Of a DNA stretch of 64,000 nucleotides, positions 23,311 through 33,490 are shown in pieces. The notes beneath the pieces were generated by a model, which saw nothing but the letters and a program-made list of their open reading frames with translations, made no database searches and had not been told where the DNA came from. How positions within the stretch are numbered: the first letter of the stretch is position 1; the number at the start of each line of letters is the position of its first letter. Position numbers and translations under genes: made by a program. This DNA is from Asterias rubens (taxonomy: Eukaryota > Echinodermata > Asteroidea > Forcipulatida > Asteriidae). Location: contig NC_047066.1 in assembly GCF_902459465.1 (NCBI RefSeq), positions 14,635,047-14,699,046 on the forward strand. Reading direction: 5' to 3'.

Positions 23311-24090
23311 AGACCGATTGCGCTCAGTGCCTCACGTGACAATAGTGGGTAAAATGTAAACAAACACGGCGTATACTGCATATAAACGTGCTATAGAAGA
23401 CACGATTACTGTTGCCATTTTTGGCTCAATAGAGACTCAATTCTTGAAATCACTGAAGTATATTCCGGAGTTTGTCATATGAGACCTTACCAATGGCTAA
23501 ACAATGCCATTGAGGGTAAACAAAGTTCAACCAATAGGAAATTCCAAGAGAATCTTCACACGATGTCATGTGTTTGTGCACGGAAAGTGTGGTTTTACAT
23601 GCCCTCATTCTAATGATTTTCCTGCCAATATTTTCAACCAAAAAATATAACTATGAAGCTGCAAATCCCTTTATTTTCACCCTCAAATATTATTTGATTG
23701 GAAGGGGTAGCTGTCAGCTATGAGTCGGGCAACTTCGCGATCTCCCTTATCACAGCCCAACTTCACGCCGTGCACAACGCGAAATCCACTGCGCGTGAGG
23801 AGCTTGCTCAAACCCCAGTAATTTACGTAGTCTAACCCTACTCTCAAAATAAACCTCTTTTGTAGTAGAATACTGGAAACATCAAACAGCAAATGTGATT
23901 TAAATCAATGTCACAATATTCAACTTTATAAAAAGGGCTCCGTTTTAGTCAAAAGTGTTATTTATTGAAAATACAGCCAATTGTGATCCATCGGTACGAG
24001 TCTTCACATGTCTTTACTGTGTAGCTGTGTTTTTCTATACCCACTATAGGGCACGTGATCACATGTAAACATTGGTAGCGCAATCGGTCT
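23311..24090. mobile_element. Non-autonomous DNA transposon with 14-bp TIR
   Basis: Termini AGACCGATTGCGCT and AGCGCAATCGGTCT are exact inverted repeats, continued less perfectly by cacgtgac...gtgggta / tacccactat...cacgtgat. 780 bp, no transposase frame. Other copies: 14,438-15,117, with ends at 17,590 and 22,376. Confidence 0.85.
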
Positions 24091-24585
24091 GTCTCTTAGA
24101 GCCCATGTCATAGGCATACACTACCGCCATCTTGGGAAACTGAGGAGGCCTAGAGTTAAACACAAACATTCAACCTGCCAATCTGGACGCCATGTAGAAG
24201 TTTTCATTAAATATAAATATGCCAGGTTGTGTACCGGCCACATTGCTTCAAAATGGTGGATCGGGCGGTTCTGATCATGCGCATCGGGACATGCATAATT
24301 TTATGGGCTATTCCATCTCACTGCCGTACCGAAGAAAAGTTTACCCTCTCGGATACGGGTTAGGTCAACTGGGACCCGGAATCCGGGTCAAATCTGACCT
24401 TTTGTTTTGTATTTGAGCTGCTAAAGTAGTATGTCAATTTGTGCATTGCCTTGCCGGCTGAACTTTTAAAGTTACATTCACCTCGTCATAGGCCGTGTCC
24501 GAATCAGCCAACGCGGCTCCCCCTTTGATTTGATCTTCAATTATGTCCATAACAACACCTTAGACACAGACGGAATCAACAAAGC
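24091..24585. other. Intergenic with repeat scraps
   Basis: 24,365-24,400 holds gggacccggaatccgggtca, akin to the 3.9-4.5 kb minisatellite. 24,490 holds one ggccgtgtccgaatc MITE end. Confidence 0.5.
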
Positions 24586-24938
24586 TTAAAGGCATGGACA
24601 CTATTGGTAATTGTCAAAGACCATTCTTTTCACTTGCTGTATTGCATAAAATAACAAACCTGTGCAAATTTGAGCACACTCGGTCATCGAAGTTGTGAGA
24701 TAATAATGAAAGACAAACACCCTCGTCGCACAAAGTTGTGTGCTTTCAGATGCTTGATTTCGAGACCTCAAATTCTAAATCAAGTGGAAATACCATTTAC
24801 TTCTTTCTCGAAAACTACGTCACTTCAGAGGGAGCCGTTTCTCACAATGTTTTATACTATTAACCTCTCCCCATTACTCGTTACCAAGAAGGTTTTTTGC
24901 TAATAATTATTTTGAGTAATTACCAATAGTGTCCAACC
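24586..24938 (+). mobile_element. TTAA-MITE family 1, central hairpin partly deleted
   Basis: ttaaaggcatggacactattgg to ccaatagtgtccaacc. The second half of the central hairpin is missing. Confidence 0.85.
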
Positions 24939-25014
24939 TCGGCTAAACACTCATGGATATGATTTTTCCAGAAGTTGAGATTATGTGTATAAATTTATTT
25001 TAACGATTTTCGCC

Positions 25015-25375
25015 TTAAAGGAACACGTTGCCTTGGATCGGACGAGTTGGTCTACAAAAGCGTGTGTAACCGTTTGTTATGAAATGCATATGGTTGGAAA
25101 GATGTTTTAAAAGTAGAATACACTGATCCACACAAGTTTGCCTCGAAATTGCGTGGTTTTCCTTTTACTGTGCGAACTAACACGGTCGGCCATAAATGGC
25201 CGACCGTGTTAGACGACGAGGTAAAAGGAAAACCGTGCAAATTCGAGGCATGTTTGTGTGGATCATTGTATTCTACTTTTACAACATCTTTCTACCCATA
25301 TGCATTTTATAACAAACGGTTACAATCGCTTTTCAAAGACCAACTCGACCGATCCAAGGCAACGTGTTCCTTTAA
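25015..25375. mobile_element. TTAA-flanked near-perfect palindrome, family 3
   Basis: TTAAAGGAACACGTTGCC at the left, GGCAACGTGTTCCTTTAA at the right. The whole 361 bp folds on itself around gtcggccataaatggccgac. Non-autonomous. Confidence 0.9.
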
Positions 25376-25499
25376 GTCGATTTGTAAACAATACTGAATT
25401 TACAATTGATGTTTTTTTTATAACTGGAGAATATAATGTTGATAACTTATTACCATTGTCTGTTTAGCTGATATAAAAAGCTATTTATAAATACCTCAG

Positions 25500-25930
25500 A
25501 CAGTTTCGCTATTCCTATTGGAGGAGAGCGCGTCACGTGGGTGTGTATAAACCTTTGTTGATAACCAGTAAAAAGTAAAATTACATCTGTGCTTAAGACA
25601 GTTTCTTCATTCCTATCGGCCGAGAGCAACCGGGACAGTTGCCCACTTTTCCCTTAGTTATAATGTTCATAAATACGCCTGGCAGTTTCGCTATTCCTAT
25701 TGGTGGAGAGCAAGTTACGTGGGGTGTTTAAACGGTTGATATGACCATCTGGGGCTGGTTATAACCGGTTGTTTTCGGATAGCATTTGTGCGGGTTAGCC
25801 CACAACCTCGTTCCCAGTGTTGATCGATCTCGCCGTGCCATTTTAGCCCACGGATACGAGGACGCAACAGTTGCTTTTGAAATCGTAAAGAACCACATAC
25901 ACGTGTTTAATTTCACGATGTCAAAGTGTG
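25500..25930. repeat. Three spaced copies of a cagtttc..attcctattgg word
   Basis: At 25,501, 25,600 and 25,684 the word cagtttcgctattcctattgg (second copy variant) is followed by gagagc and, in two copies, an acgtggg..gt word. 25,780-25,855 contains an inverted/direct ttagcccac pair. Function unknown. Confidence 0.55.
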
Positions 25931-26261
25931 TTTAAAAAATGTACTTATTTTCAATTCAATTAAAAATTAACTACCAAACGTAATTGTTTTAAGTAAGATC
26001 TTGTAGTCAGTGTAAAGTTGAATGAGTATATAGCATGCATGCGATTTATTAGCCAACCGTATAGCAAGTGATAAAATATTCTGAGAGAGAAAAATAGTTA
26101 AGTAAGTTTGCTTGTTACGTTACGTTTTATTTTCAATGACACACGTGTACAGAGCTTCCCCCTACTAATGTGTGGACATGAATACTATCCTCAGTCGTAA
26201 ATTCATGAAGCGTCAGACTTGTTTCTTCTTCTCACTCAGCGATGTTGTTATCACTGTGTTC

Positions 26262-26440
26262 AAGCGAATTGTGCGGAGGTGTCTTCCGCAGCGTAGTTAT
26301 AGCTGTGTCTCAAGCAAGATGATGGAAATTGTGGATGCGAATTGTGCGGAGGTGCCTTCCAGCAGCGTAGTTATAGCCGTGTCTCAAGCAAGATGATGGA
26401 AATTGTGGATGCGAAGTGTGCGGAGGTGCCTTCCGCCCCG
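26262..26440 (+). repeat. 77-bp tandem repeat, 2.3 copies
   Basis: gcgaattgtgcggaggtg...cttcc...gcagcgtagttatagc...aagatgatggaaattgtggat occurs twice and starts a third time at 26,417. The overlapping open frame 26,172-26,396 could make it part of a gene's 3' exon, but no domain is recognised. Confidence 0.8.
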
Positions 26441-26909
26441 CGGCCGTGCGTCTGCAAGGGTTCGTTGGAAAATACCTTAAAACCTATGGGAAACGTTTAA
26501 AGGTGCACCAAGGAGGGCCAGACCAGGGCAACAGAGACATTGACCTCCATGGCATCTATGTAATTCCAGGCTTGTGTGTAAAAACCATTCACTGGTGATT
26601 ATATCTTATGTATAACCTAAGTTCAGTGTTAATTTTGTGACTTTATCAAGTTGTATTTGAAAACTTAATATTGTACAGTATGCTGTTAAATACTCTAACA
26701 ATCTGCTTGTAGCTATTAAACTCGCCATTATTATTATTATTTTAAATAAAGAACTCACGTCACGTTGTGTGATTTGGAATAATGATATCCTTAAAGTGAG
26801 TATGTTTATGTTAGTTTATTGTTTGAAATCAATCTGTTTGCTCTTTACATAAAACTCCTGTTTATCACATATCGGCCAAACATAAGCCAGGACCCAAACG
26901 AAGAGCTAC
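26441..26909 (+). other. Possible 3' end of an unidentified transcript
   Basis: A short frame ends at 26,598 (LKVHQGGPDQGNRDIDLHG). A+T-rich DNA follows, with attaaactcgcc at 26,717 and aataaagaac at 26,745 as possible poly(A) signals. Low certainty. Confidence 0.2.
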
Positions 26910-27603
26910 TTAAAGGTAGTGGACACGATTGGTTATTACTCAAAATAATTATTAGCATAAAACCTTATATACTTGAAACTGAGTAATGGGGAGAGGTTGA
27001 TAGTATAAAACATTACGAGAAACGGCTCCCTCTAAAGTAACCTAGTTTTTGAGAGAGAAGTAATTTTCTCTCGAGTAGATCGACACCAAGAGTATTTGCT
27101 CCACAAATTTTTTTCCCCCAAAAATTAAAGGGATTCTTTGTGTTTTTCTTGAATCAAATCTCAAGTAATGGGGCTAGGTTGATAGTATAAGGCCGTGTCC
27201 GAAACGACGACTTCGGCTACAGCTACGTCTAGATCAGCGCGTCTACCAGTGTTGAAGAATAGGCAGACGCGCGCGATCTAGCCGTAGCTGTAGCCGAAGT
27301 CGCCGTTTCGGACACGGCCATATATAACAGTGTGAGAAACGGCTCCCGCTGAAGTGGAGTACTTTTCGAAATAGAAGCAATTTTCCACGAGTTTGATTTC
27401 GAGACCTCGGATTTTCTCGAAATCACGCATCAGAAAGCACACAACTTCGTGTGACAAGGGTGTTTTTTTGTCATTATTATCTCGCAACTTCGATGACTGA
27501 TTGAGCTCAAATTTTCACAGGTTTGTTATTTCATGCAGATGTTGAGATACAGCAAGTGAGAAGACTGGTCTTTGACAATTACCAATAGTGTACACTGTCT
27601 TTA
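26910..27603 (-). mobile_element. TTAA-MITE family 1, inverted, with nested insert
   Basis: Left end ttaaaggtagtggacacg, right end gtgtacactgtctttaa. The region around atagtataa is duplicated (26,999 and 27,179), and the second copy contains the MITE at 27,191-27,319. Confidence 0.85.
27191..27319. mobile_element. GGCCGTGTCCGAA MITE nested in another MITE
   Basis: ggccgtgtccgaaacgacg / cgccgtttcggacacggcc with arms of about 45 bp. It interrupts the word atagtataaaac...tgtgagaaacgg of MITE family 1, so it is the younger insertion. Confidence 0.9.
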
Positions 27604-27644
27604 ACCAGCACAACAACTGCTTATCCAAGATTACATCGGGGATA

Positions 27645-27722
27645 AAGAATATTTATTTTGGTAACCATACCGATGTATGTTAGCAATGTATAGGCCTATA
27701 CTCCCCGAGGTCCGTGAAAAAG
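27645..27722 (-). mobile_element. SINE-body remnant
   Basis: ataccgatgtatgttagcaa and tactccccgaggtccgtg match the antisense body of the SINE at 22,725. No tRNA head. Confidence 0.5.
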
Positions 27723-27779
27723 CCTCAGGGAGCCATTTTGTCAGCCACTTTCTTGATGGTGAATCTGTAGACTCGGATT

Positions 27780-28529
27780 GTTGTGTTCTGTTCGAGTTTA
27801 TTTTAGTTCTACTCAGGTCTCAGACATGTAATTATCCGTAGCCATCTCCCGTAAGTAACCTTATTCTGTTTACATATGTGTTATTTCTAGCATTTACTTC
27901 CATTATGTATAAATATTCTCTATTTAATCGGGGGAGAGTACAAGGGGCGGTTGTCAAAAATGGTCGGCCGTCTGTGTCTCTCCGCATTCGGCATACTCGA
28001 GGGTGCCAACTTCATCGGTAGGCCTACATCGATCACCTCTCGTTATCAGGCCGCGTTCGTGCGAACTGCGAACTGCGAACTGCATCTGTTGACTGACGAA
28101 TCCCGGAAGAGGAGATGTTATCTCCGCCGATAAGTGTGTTTGTTGTATTGTATAATCATTATTGCTTCATGGTATTATCCCAAGGTATTTCTATTATTGT
28201 TTCGCCCGCCTTCCCCTTTATTTATTTCAACCACTGCATTCCTGGTATTTACTTTGTATTGCTTTGGAATGTTTAGTATGCCCGGGTACCAACGTAGTGG
28301 GTGTTGGCTGCGTATTTTATGCTTGCAGCGAACACAAGCTCATTTCTGTTCCTGATTCCGTTGTGTTCTGTTCCTGATTCCGTTGTGTTCTGTTCGAGTT
28401 TATTTTAGTTCTACTCAGGTCTCAGACATGTAATTTTCCGTAGCCATCTCCCGTAAGTAACTTTATTCTGTTTACATATGTGTTATTTCTAGCATTTACT
28501 TCCATTATGTATAAATATTCTCTATTTAA
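27780..28529. mobile_element. 148-bp direct terminal repeats around 450 bp (miniature LTR-like)
   Basis: 27,780-27,927 and 28,382-28,529 (gttgtgttctgttcgagttt ... tattctctatttaa) differ by two bases that I can see. The interior has no ORF. This could be a terminal-repeat retrotransposon in miniature or a plain local duplication. No clear TG/CA ends or primer-binding site. Confidence 0.55.
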
Positions 28530-28631
28530 ACCTTCACAGACAAAACTTTCCTTGATACACGCACGCGGGGCCTGCATGCGATTGAGGGCGCAATTTATAT
28601 TTTGCGAATTTACTGTTCGTGGTGTGCAAAT

Positions 28632-28885
28632 AATTATTATAGAGCGCCGTAGGCGCAAGATGCGGAACTCGGGCTGAAATGTGAAATCCCACTGGACGCC
28701 ATTTCGGCAAGTAACTCTTTTGATACAACAATAGATTAGTGCAGATTAGTGCAGACAATGACCGTTTCTATCAATGGAAAACAAAACATTCACTTGCTGA
28801 AATGGCGCCCATGCGTATTTCACGTTCCAACAATAGATAAAGCTTCAGTTCCGCATCTTGCGCCTTCGGCGCTCTATAATTTTTG
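28632..28885. mobile_element. Foldback element, AGAGCGCC termini
   Basis: aattattatagagcgccgta ... gatgcggaac on the left; gttccgcatcttgcgcc ... gctctataattttt on the right. An inner pair (gccatttcggcaagt / acttgctgaaatggc) is also inverted. Confidence 0.8.
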
Positions 28886-29987
28886 GTGGTGTGCCAGTGA
28901 GCGAGCCTCCATGGTAAACAAGAGAGAAAATAGTCAGGTGCCATAGGGACTCATTGGTCACGTAGTAGAATGTTTTTTTGAGCGCATCTGGCTCAGCGGT
29001 ACATAAAGGGTTAATATTGATCATACGATTCGGAATTGAATGTACAGACACAGATATCCATACAAATCACTCTAAAAACTCCTGGTCCGACTTGACCCGG
29101 ATTCTGTTTCAAAATTATTCAGAAATGGGTCAAACTGACACATATTACAATTATAAATCTCTTTGTTACCAGTTTCAGGGTCAGCCTGACACAGAAAACA
29201 GTCAGACTGACCCAGAAATGTGTCTGGTCCTAATGGATCTAGAGCAGCCACATGTTATTGCATTTTCGGGATTTACGCGATTCGTCCTGCACAGTTTTAA
29301 TCCGCGTTCGATCACTTATGTTGTGCCGTATATTTTTATTAAGCTGTTTTATAGAGGTGGGTTGTAACGGCCCCTTTAAAATTCTTACTGTCCGTGATGA
29401 ATATGTTGTCTGTGGTGGTAATGTTTTTCAGTCTTCAATAATTGTTTTGGGTATCCGTGTCACATTGTTAGTCAATAATAATGGAAATGAAGTCCCTCAT
29501 GGTCTCAACGAGAGCCATCCTATCGTCAGCAGTGAAATTATCACTGCGTTTGCCTTTTATCAGCCATGGCTGTAGAGTATCGAAGTAACGACCTGCTGAA
29601 TATTTCTCTATACTGAGGCGTATCATACATGTTCATCATGTTGCGCAATCCTCTATCTACATTACATGTATTTAACAATAGGGACCACTGTCAATAAGTT
29701 TAGACTATCCTATGTTAAACATGTAATAAGCAACTATTTGAGATATTTCGTAAGACATGTTTAATTCAGGTGTTTAGGAAGACGCGTGTAACTTGGATTT
29801 ATCCATGTCTATTTACTACACAGAGTATAAAGATAAACGGCTTTCGTAGTTACAGTCCATAATGTTTGTAAACGCCCTCATGCGCGGAAAAAAAAACCCA
29901 GGGCATTACATTTCGAAGTTGAAGAAAGACGGTTTTGCACGCATTTGTTTTTTTGTTAATCTGTTTTTTTTCCTTCTCCTTTTTCAG
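28886..29987 (+). other. Upstream of SEA exon; one candidate exon
   Basis: 29,085-29,230 carries gggtca/tgaccc-rich words related to the 3.9-kb minisatellite. At 29,416 gtaatgtttttcag could be an acceptor before a frame reading GIRVTLLVNNNGNEVPHGL, open to 29,575. No domain recognised and no donor identified. Confidence 0.3.
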
Positions 29988-30054
29988 AGATTCCGGGTCG
30001 ACGATGGACATTCAGTTTTCAATCACCAACATGAATATGAGTGATATTCAGGAG

Positions 30055-30221
30055 TAGACTTGTGGACAAGTCGTTAAATCGGCCCCACGCGCTGAGATAG
30101 TGGTCTCGCGAGTTAATGAGGAGTCGAAATCGGGGAGCCATCAGTTCGCGCGAGAGCAGTGATCTCGCGAGACCACTATCTCAGCGCGTGGGGCAGATTT
30201 AACGACTTGTCCACAAGTCTA
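30055..30221. mobile_element. 167-bp MITE inside the SEA exon, 9-bp target duplication
   Basis: 58-bp terminal inverted repeats with one mismatch (TAGACTTGTGGACAAGTCG at each end). ATTCAGGAG is duplicated on both sides (30,046-30,054 and 30,222-30,230). Long TIRs plus a 9-bp TSD suggest a Mutator-like source. Its first codon in the SEA frame is TAG. Confidence 0.9.
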
Positions 30222-30992
30222 ATTCAGGAGCATAGTGATGAACAGCTGCTGAGGGATCAGCTTGTTGTTGAGGTCATGACAACCATGTTCTTCTGTCTGT
30301 TATTTTTCATATTTATAATCTTTTCCCTTGATTCGAAATATTTTTCATATTTTCCCTTGATTCGAATTTACTGTTGTATTTTACTCTGTCTTTCACAGTA
30401 AGAAGATTATTTTGTTTTGTTTTTTTCATTATTGACGGTTGTTTTTAAACGCCTTACAGGTCGATGAAATGGAAATGAGAAAATGAAACGTATGATGTTT
30501 TCATGAAACCCCAGAATATGGGTTGTTTTAATTGTATTTTTGTTGTTTTCATACACTTCTTGTTCAGCGCTTATATAGAAACCTGGTATTAAGCGCTATA
30601 GAAAATGCATGTTAATCTTATTAATATTCCCTTGAACAAAGCAAAACCGCTCATTTCTGATCGGAGACACCTTTAGAGAGAGGTCAACCATAGGGGGAAA
30701 TGCTACTTTTATTTTCCAGAATTATTTGTATGTATGCCATTTGTTGGCGGGGTCTGGGAAGGCTTTGATGACGCTTTTTTTGTTTGCTTACGCCCTACCC
30801 TTGACGGCCCCTGCCAAGAAAGAGTTATGTCCGATGATTTGAAATTAAAATAATAAATAGATACTTGACAGATTTTTCTTAATCTTTTTATTTTGCAGAT
30901 TGAACGCATGTATTCGGACTACAACAAATTAAAAGCTGCAACAGTTACGAGTTTACGGTAAGTGTTCACTTTGTTAGTAACAAGAGACTGAC

Positions 30993-31320
30993 TTAAAGGC
31001 ACTGGACACTATTGGTAAATGTCAAAGACCAGTCTTCTACAAACCTGGGAAAATTTGGGTTCAATTGGTCATCGAAGTTGCAAGAGAATAGTGAAAGAAA
31101 AACACACTTGCTGCAAAAGTTTGTTTGCTTTTCAGATGCAACGACTTCAGCCTGAAGTCTTTTATTATTTTTGTGAGAAATTACCCTTTTCTTTACTTCA
31201 GAGGGAGCCATTTCTTACAATGTTTTAAACTATCAAAATCTCTCCAATGCTCGTGACTAAGTAAGTTATTTATGCTAACAATTATTTTGAGTAAATACCA
31301 ATATTGTTCAGACCCTCTAA
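30993..31320 (+). mobile_element. TTAA-MITE family 1 (copy of 18,147)
   Basis: Same insertion as in duplication copy 1, so it predates the duplication. Confidence 0.75.
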
Positions 31321-31486
31321 AACTAACTGTGAACCAAAACGTGAAATATCTGTCATACGTTGGCATCTTTATCACAACTTTCATTGGATTAAAACAGCCA
31401 TCGAATAAATTATTCGATTTTTACTGTACTCTAATTTCAGTAAACGGCAGCATCATTATAGATGCCAACTGGAATTTACTGAGAGG

Positions 31487-31558
31487 CTAACAATTATTTT
31501 GAGTAATTACTAATTGTGTTCAGTGCCTTTAAAGGCAGTGGACACTATTGATAATAAC
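31487..31558 (+). mobile_element. MITE end fragments abutting exons (copy of 18,641)
   Basis: Identical arrangement to 18,641-18,712, between the SEA G-S exon and the EGF exon. Confidence 0.65.
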
Positions 31559-31882
31559 TATTGAAATGTTACTCCGTGGGGACTAGTTGCAAGTCTACTT
31601 GTGCTGGCAACAAGGGTTACTGTCTCAATGACGGCGACTGTCACGAGAACAATAATTATATTATTTGCAAGTAAGTGGGATGTTTGTGGTTTTTGTTTTA
31701 TAAACAGTATTGATGTAGCGCCAGCGAATATTCTCAATAAACAAGCCGATAAATATAAACAGTAAACAGAAACAGGAATTTCATTCTACAAGCATGCGCA
31801 ATGGTAGGTCAAGTCATTCCTCTGAGCTCATCAAGGTAGAACCATTACCTCATTCAACACACTCTGTTCTAGCAGGTTTATA

Positions 31883-32022
31883 GGAGACTTTCCAACGCTA
31901 GGTGGCAGCAGACATACCGGGTAAATTTCCATTGTTTACGTAGTTCTGAACATGCGCATAATTCTGAGAACAATGGATTTACCCGGTAAGTCTGCTGCCC
32001 TCTATCGTCCCAGAAAGTCTCC
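31883..32022. mobile_element. CTCF-motif foldback MITE (copy of 19,037)
   Basis: Same arms and the same two CTCF-like cores as the element at 19,037-19,176. Confidence 0.75.
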
Positions 32023-32605
32023 CATTAGGCCTTCAACTTGTGCCCAAACGCCTGAGAGCAAACCTTGGACTTTGGCACTCTATAAATGACTTTTGATTGA
32101 TTGATTTATTTGATTGATTGCTTACCTTTTTGATTGATTGGTAATCTGTGCAATATTTCTGTCTGAAATGAAGACGTTTTTGAGAAAACTGTATTTGAAA
32201 GCCTAAAAAAAAACCCTGCTGATTTCGGTTGTTTCAACCAAACTTAAGGACGCACGATATGGTGGCTATTATACCTTTTCTTAAACTTCGAAGCAAAAGG
32301 TTATGTTTTTTTGTATTTATTTTCTCTTTAAGAAAACGCTTATAATAATTATTGGTATTATAGCAGCTGCTGGGATCGCTGTTTTACTTTTACTGGTGCT
32401 GATTGTTGGGTGTGGTTTTAGTCGTTTCTCTACCATGGGAAAGGAATCCGACAAGTATGTATTTTTGTCCTTTTCTTTGTAGCACACCTGATACTGCAAA
32501 AACAGGGGTATTAGAATTGGCACCATGTGTTTTTTGCCACATATAGATACCCAAATAACACCACTGTGTGTGCAGTTAGTGTTAATTTAATATATTTGGT
32601 GTACA

Positions 32606-32999
32606 TTAAAGGCAATGGACAATATTGGTAATTGTCAAAGACTAGTCTTCACAGTTGGTGTATCTCAACATATGCAAAACAATAACAAACCTGTGAAAAT
32701 TTGAGCTCAATCGTCGTCGAAGTTGCGAGATAATAATGAAAGAAAAAAACAGTCACCCTTGTCACACCAAGTTGTGTGCTTCCAGATGCTTGATTTCGAG
32801 ACCTCAAATACTAAATCTGAGGTCTCGAAATCAAATTCGTGTAAGATTACTTCTTTCTCAAAAACTACGTACAATAATTCAGAGGGAGTCGTTTCTCACA
32901 ATGTTTTATACTATCAGCCTCTCTACATTACTCGTTACCAAGAAAGGTTTTACGCTAATAATTATTTTGAGTAATTACCAATTATGTCCACTAGCTTTT
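32606..32999 (+). mobile_element. TTAA-MITE family 1 (copy of 19,763)
   Basis: Same borders and insertion site as in duplication copy 1. Confidence 0.85.
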
Positions 33000-33101
33000 G
33001 GAAGCAATCAACTATAAAAACTAGCCAGCCAAACCAACTAGGCTGTTCCAATGATAAAGAAAAAAACTGCATTCAATGTTTTTTGTCTCAGTATATTATT
33101 A

Positions 33102-33490
33102 TTAAAGGCAGTGGACACTATTGGTAAGTGTCAAAGACTATCCTTCACGGTTGGTGTATCTCAACATATGCATAAAATAACAAAGCTGTGAAAATTTTGA
33201 GCTCAATCGGTCATGGAACTTGCGAGATAATAATGAAAGAAAAAAACACCCTTGTCACACGAAGTTGTGTGCGTTTTAGATGGTTGATTTCGAGACCTCA
33301 AATTCTAAATCTGAGGTCTCGAAATCAAATTCGTGGAAAATAACTTCTTTCTCGAAAACTATGACACTTCAGAGGGAGCCGTTTCTCACAATGTTTTATA
33401 CCATCAATCTTTCCCCATTACTCATCACCAAGAAAGGTTTTATGCTGATAATTATTTTCAGTAATTACCAATAGTGTCCACTGCCTTTAA
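33102..33490 (+). mobile_element. TTAA-MITE family 1 (copy of 20,259)
   Basis: Same borders and insertion site as in duplication copy 1. Confidence 0.9.
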
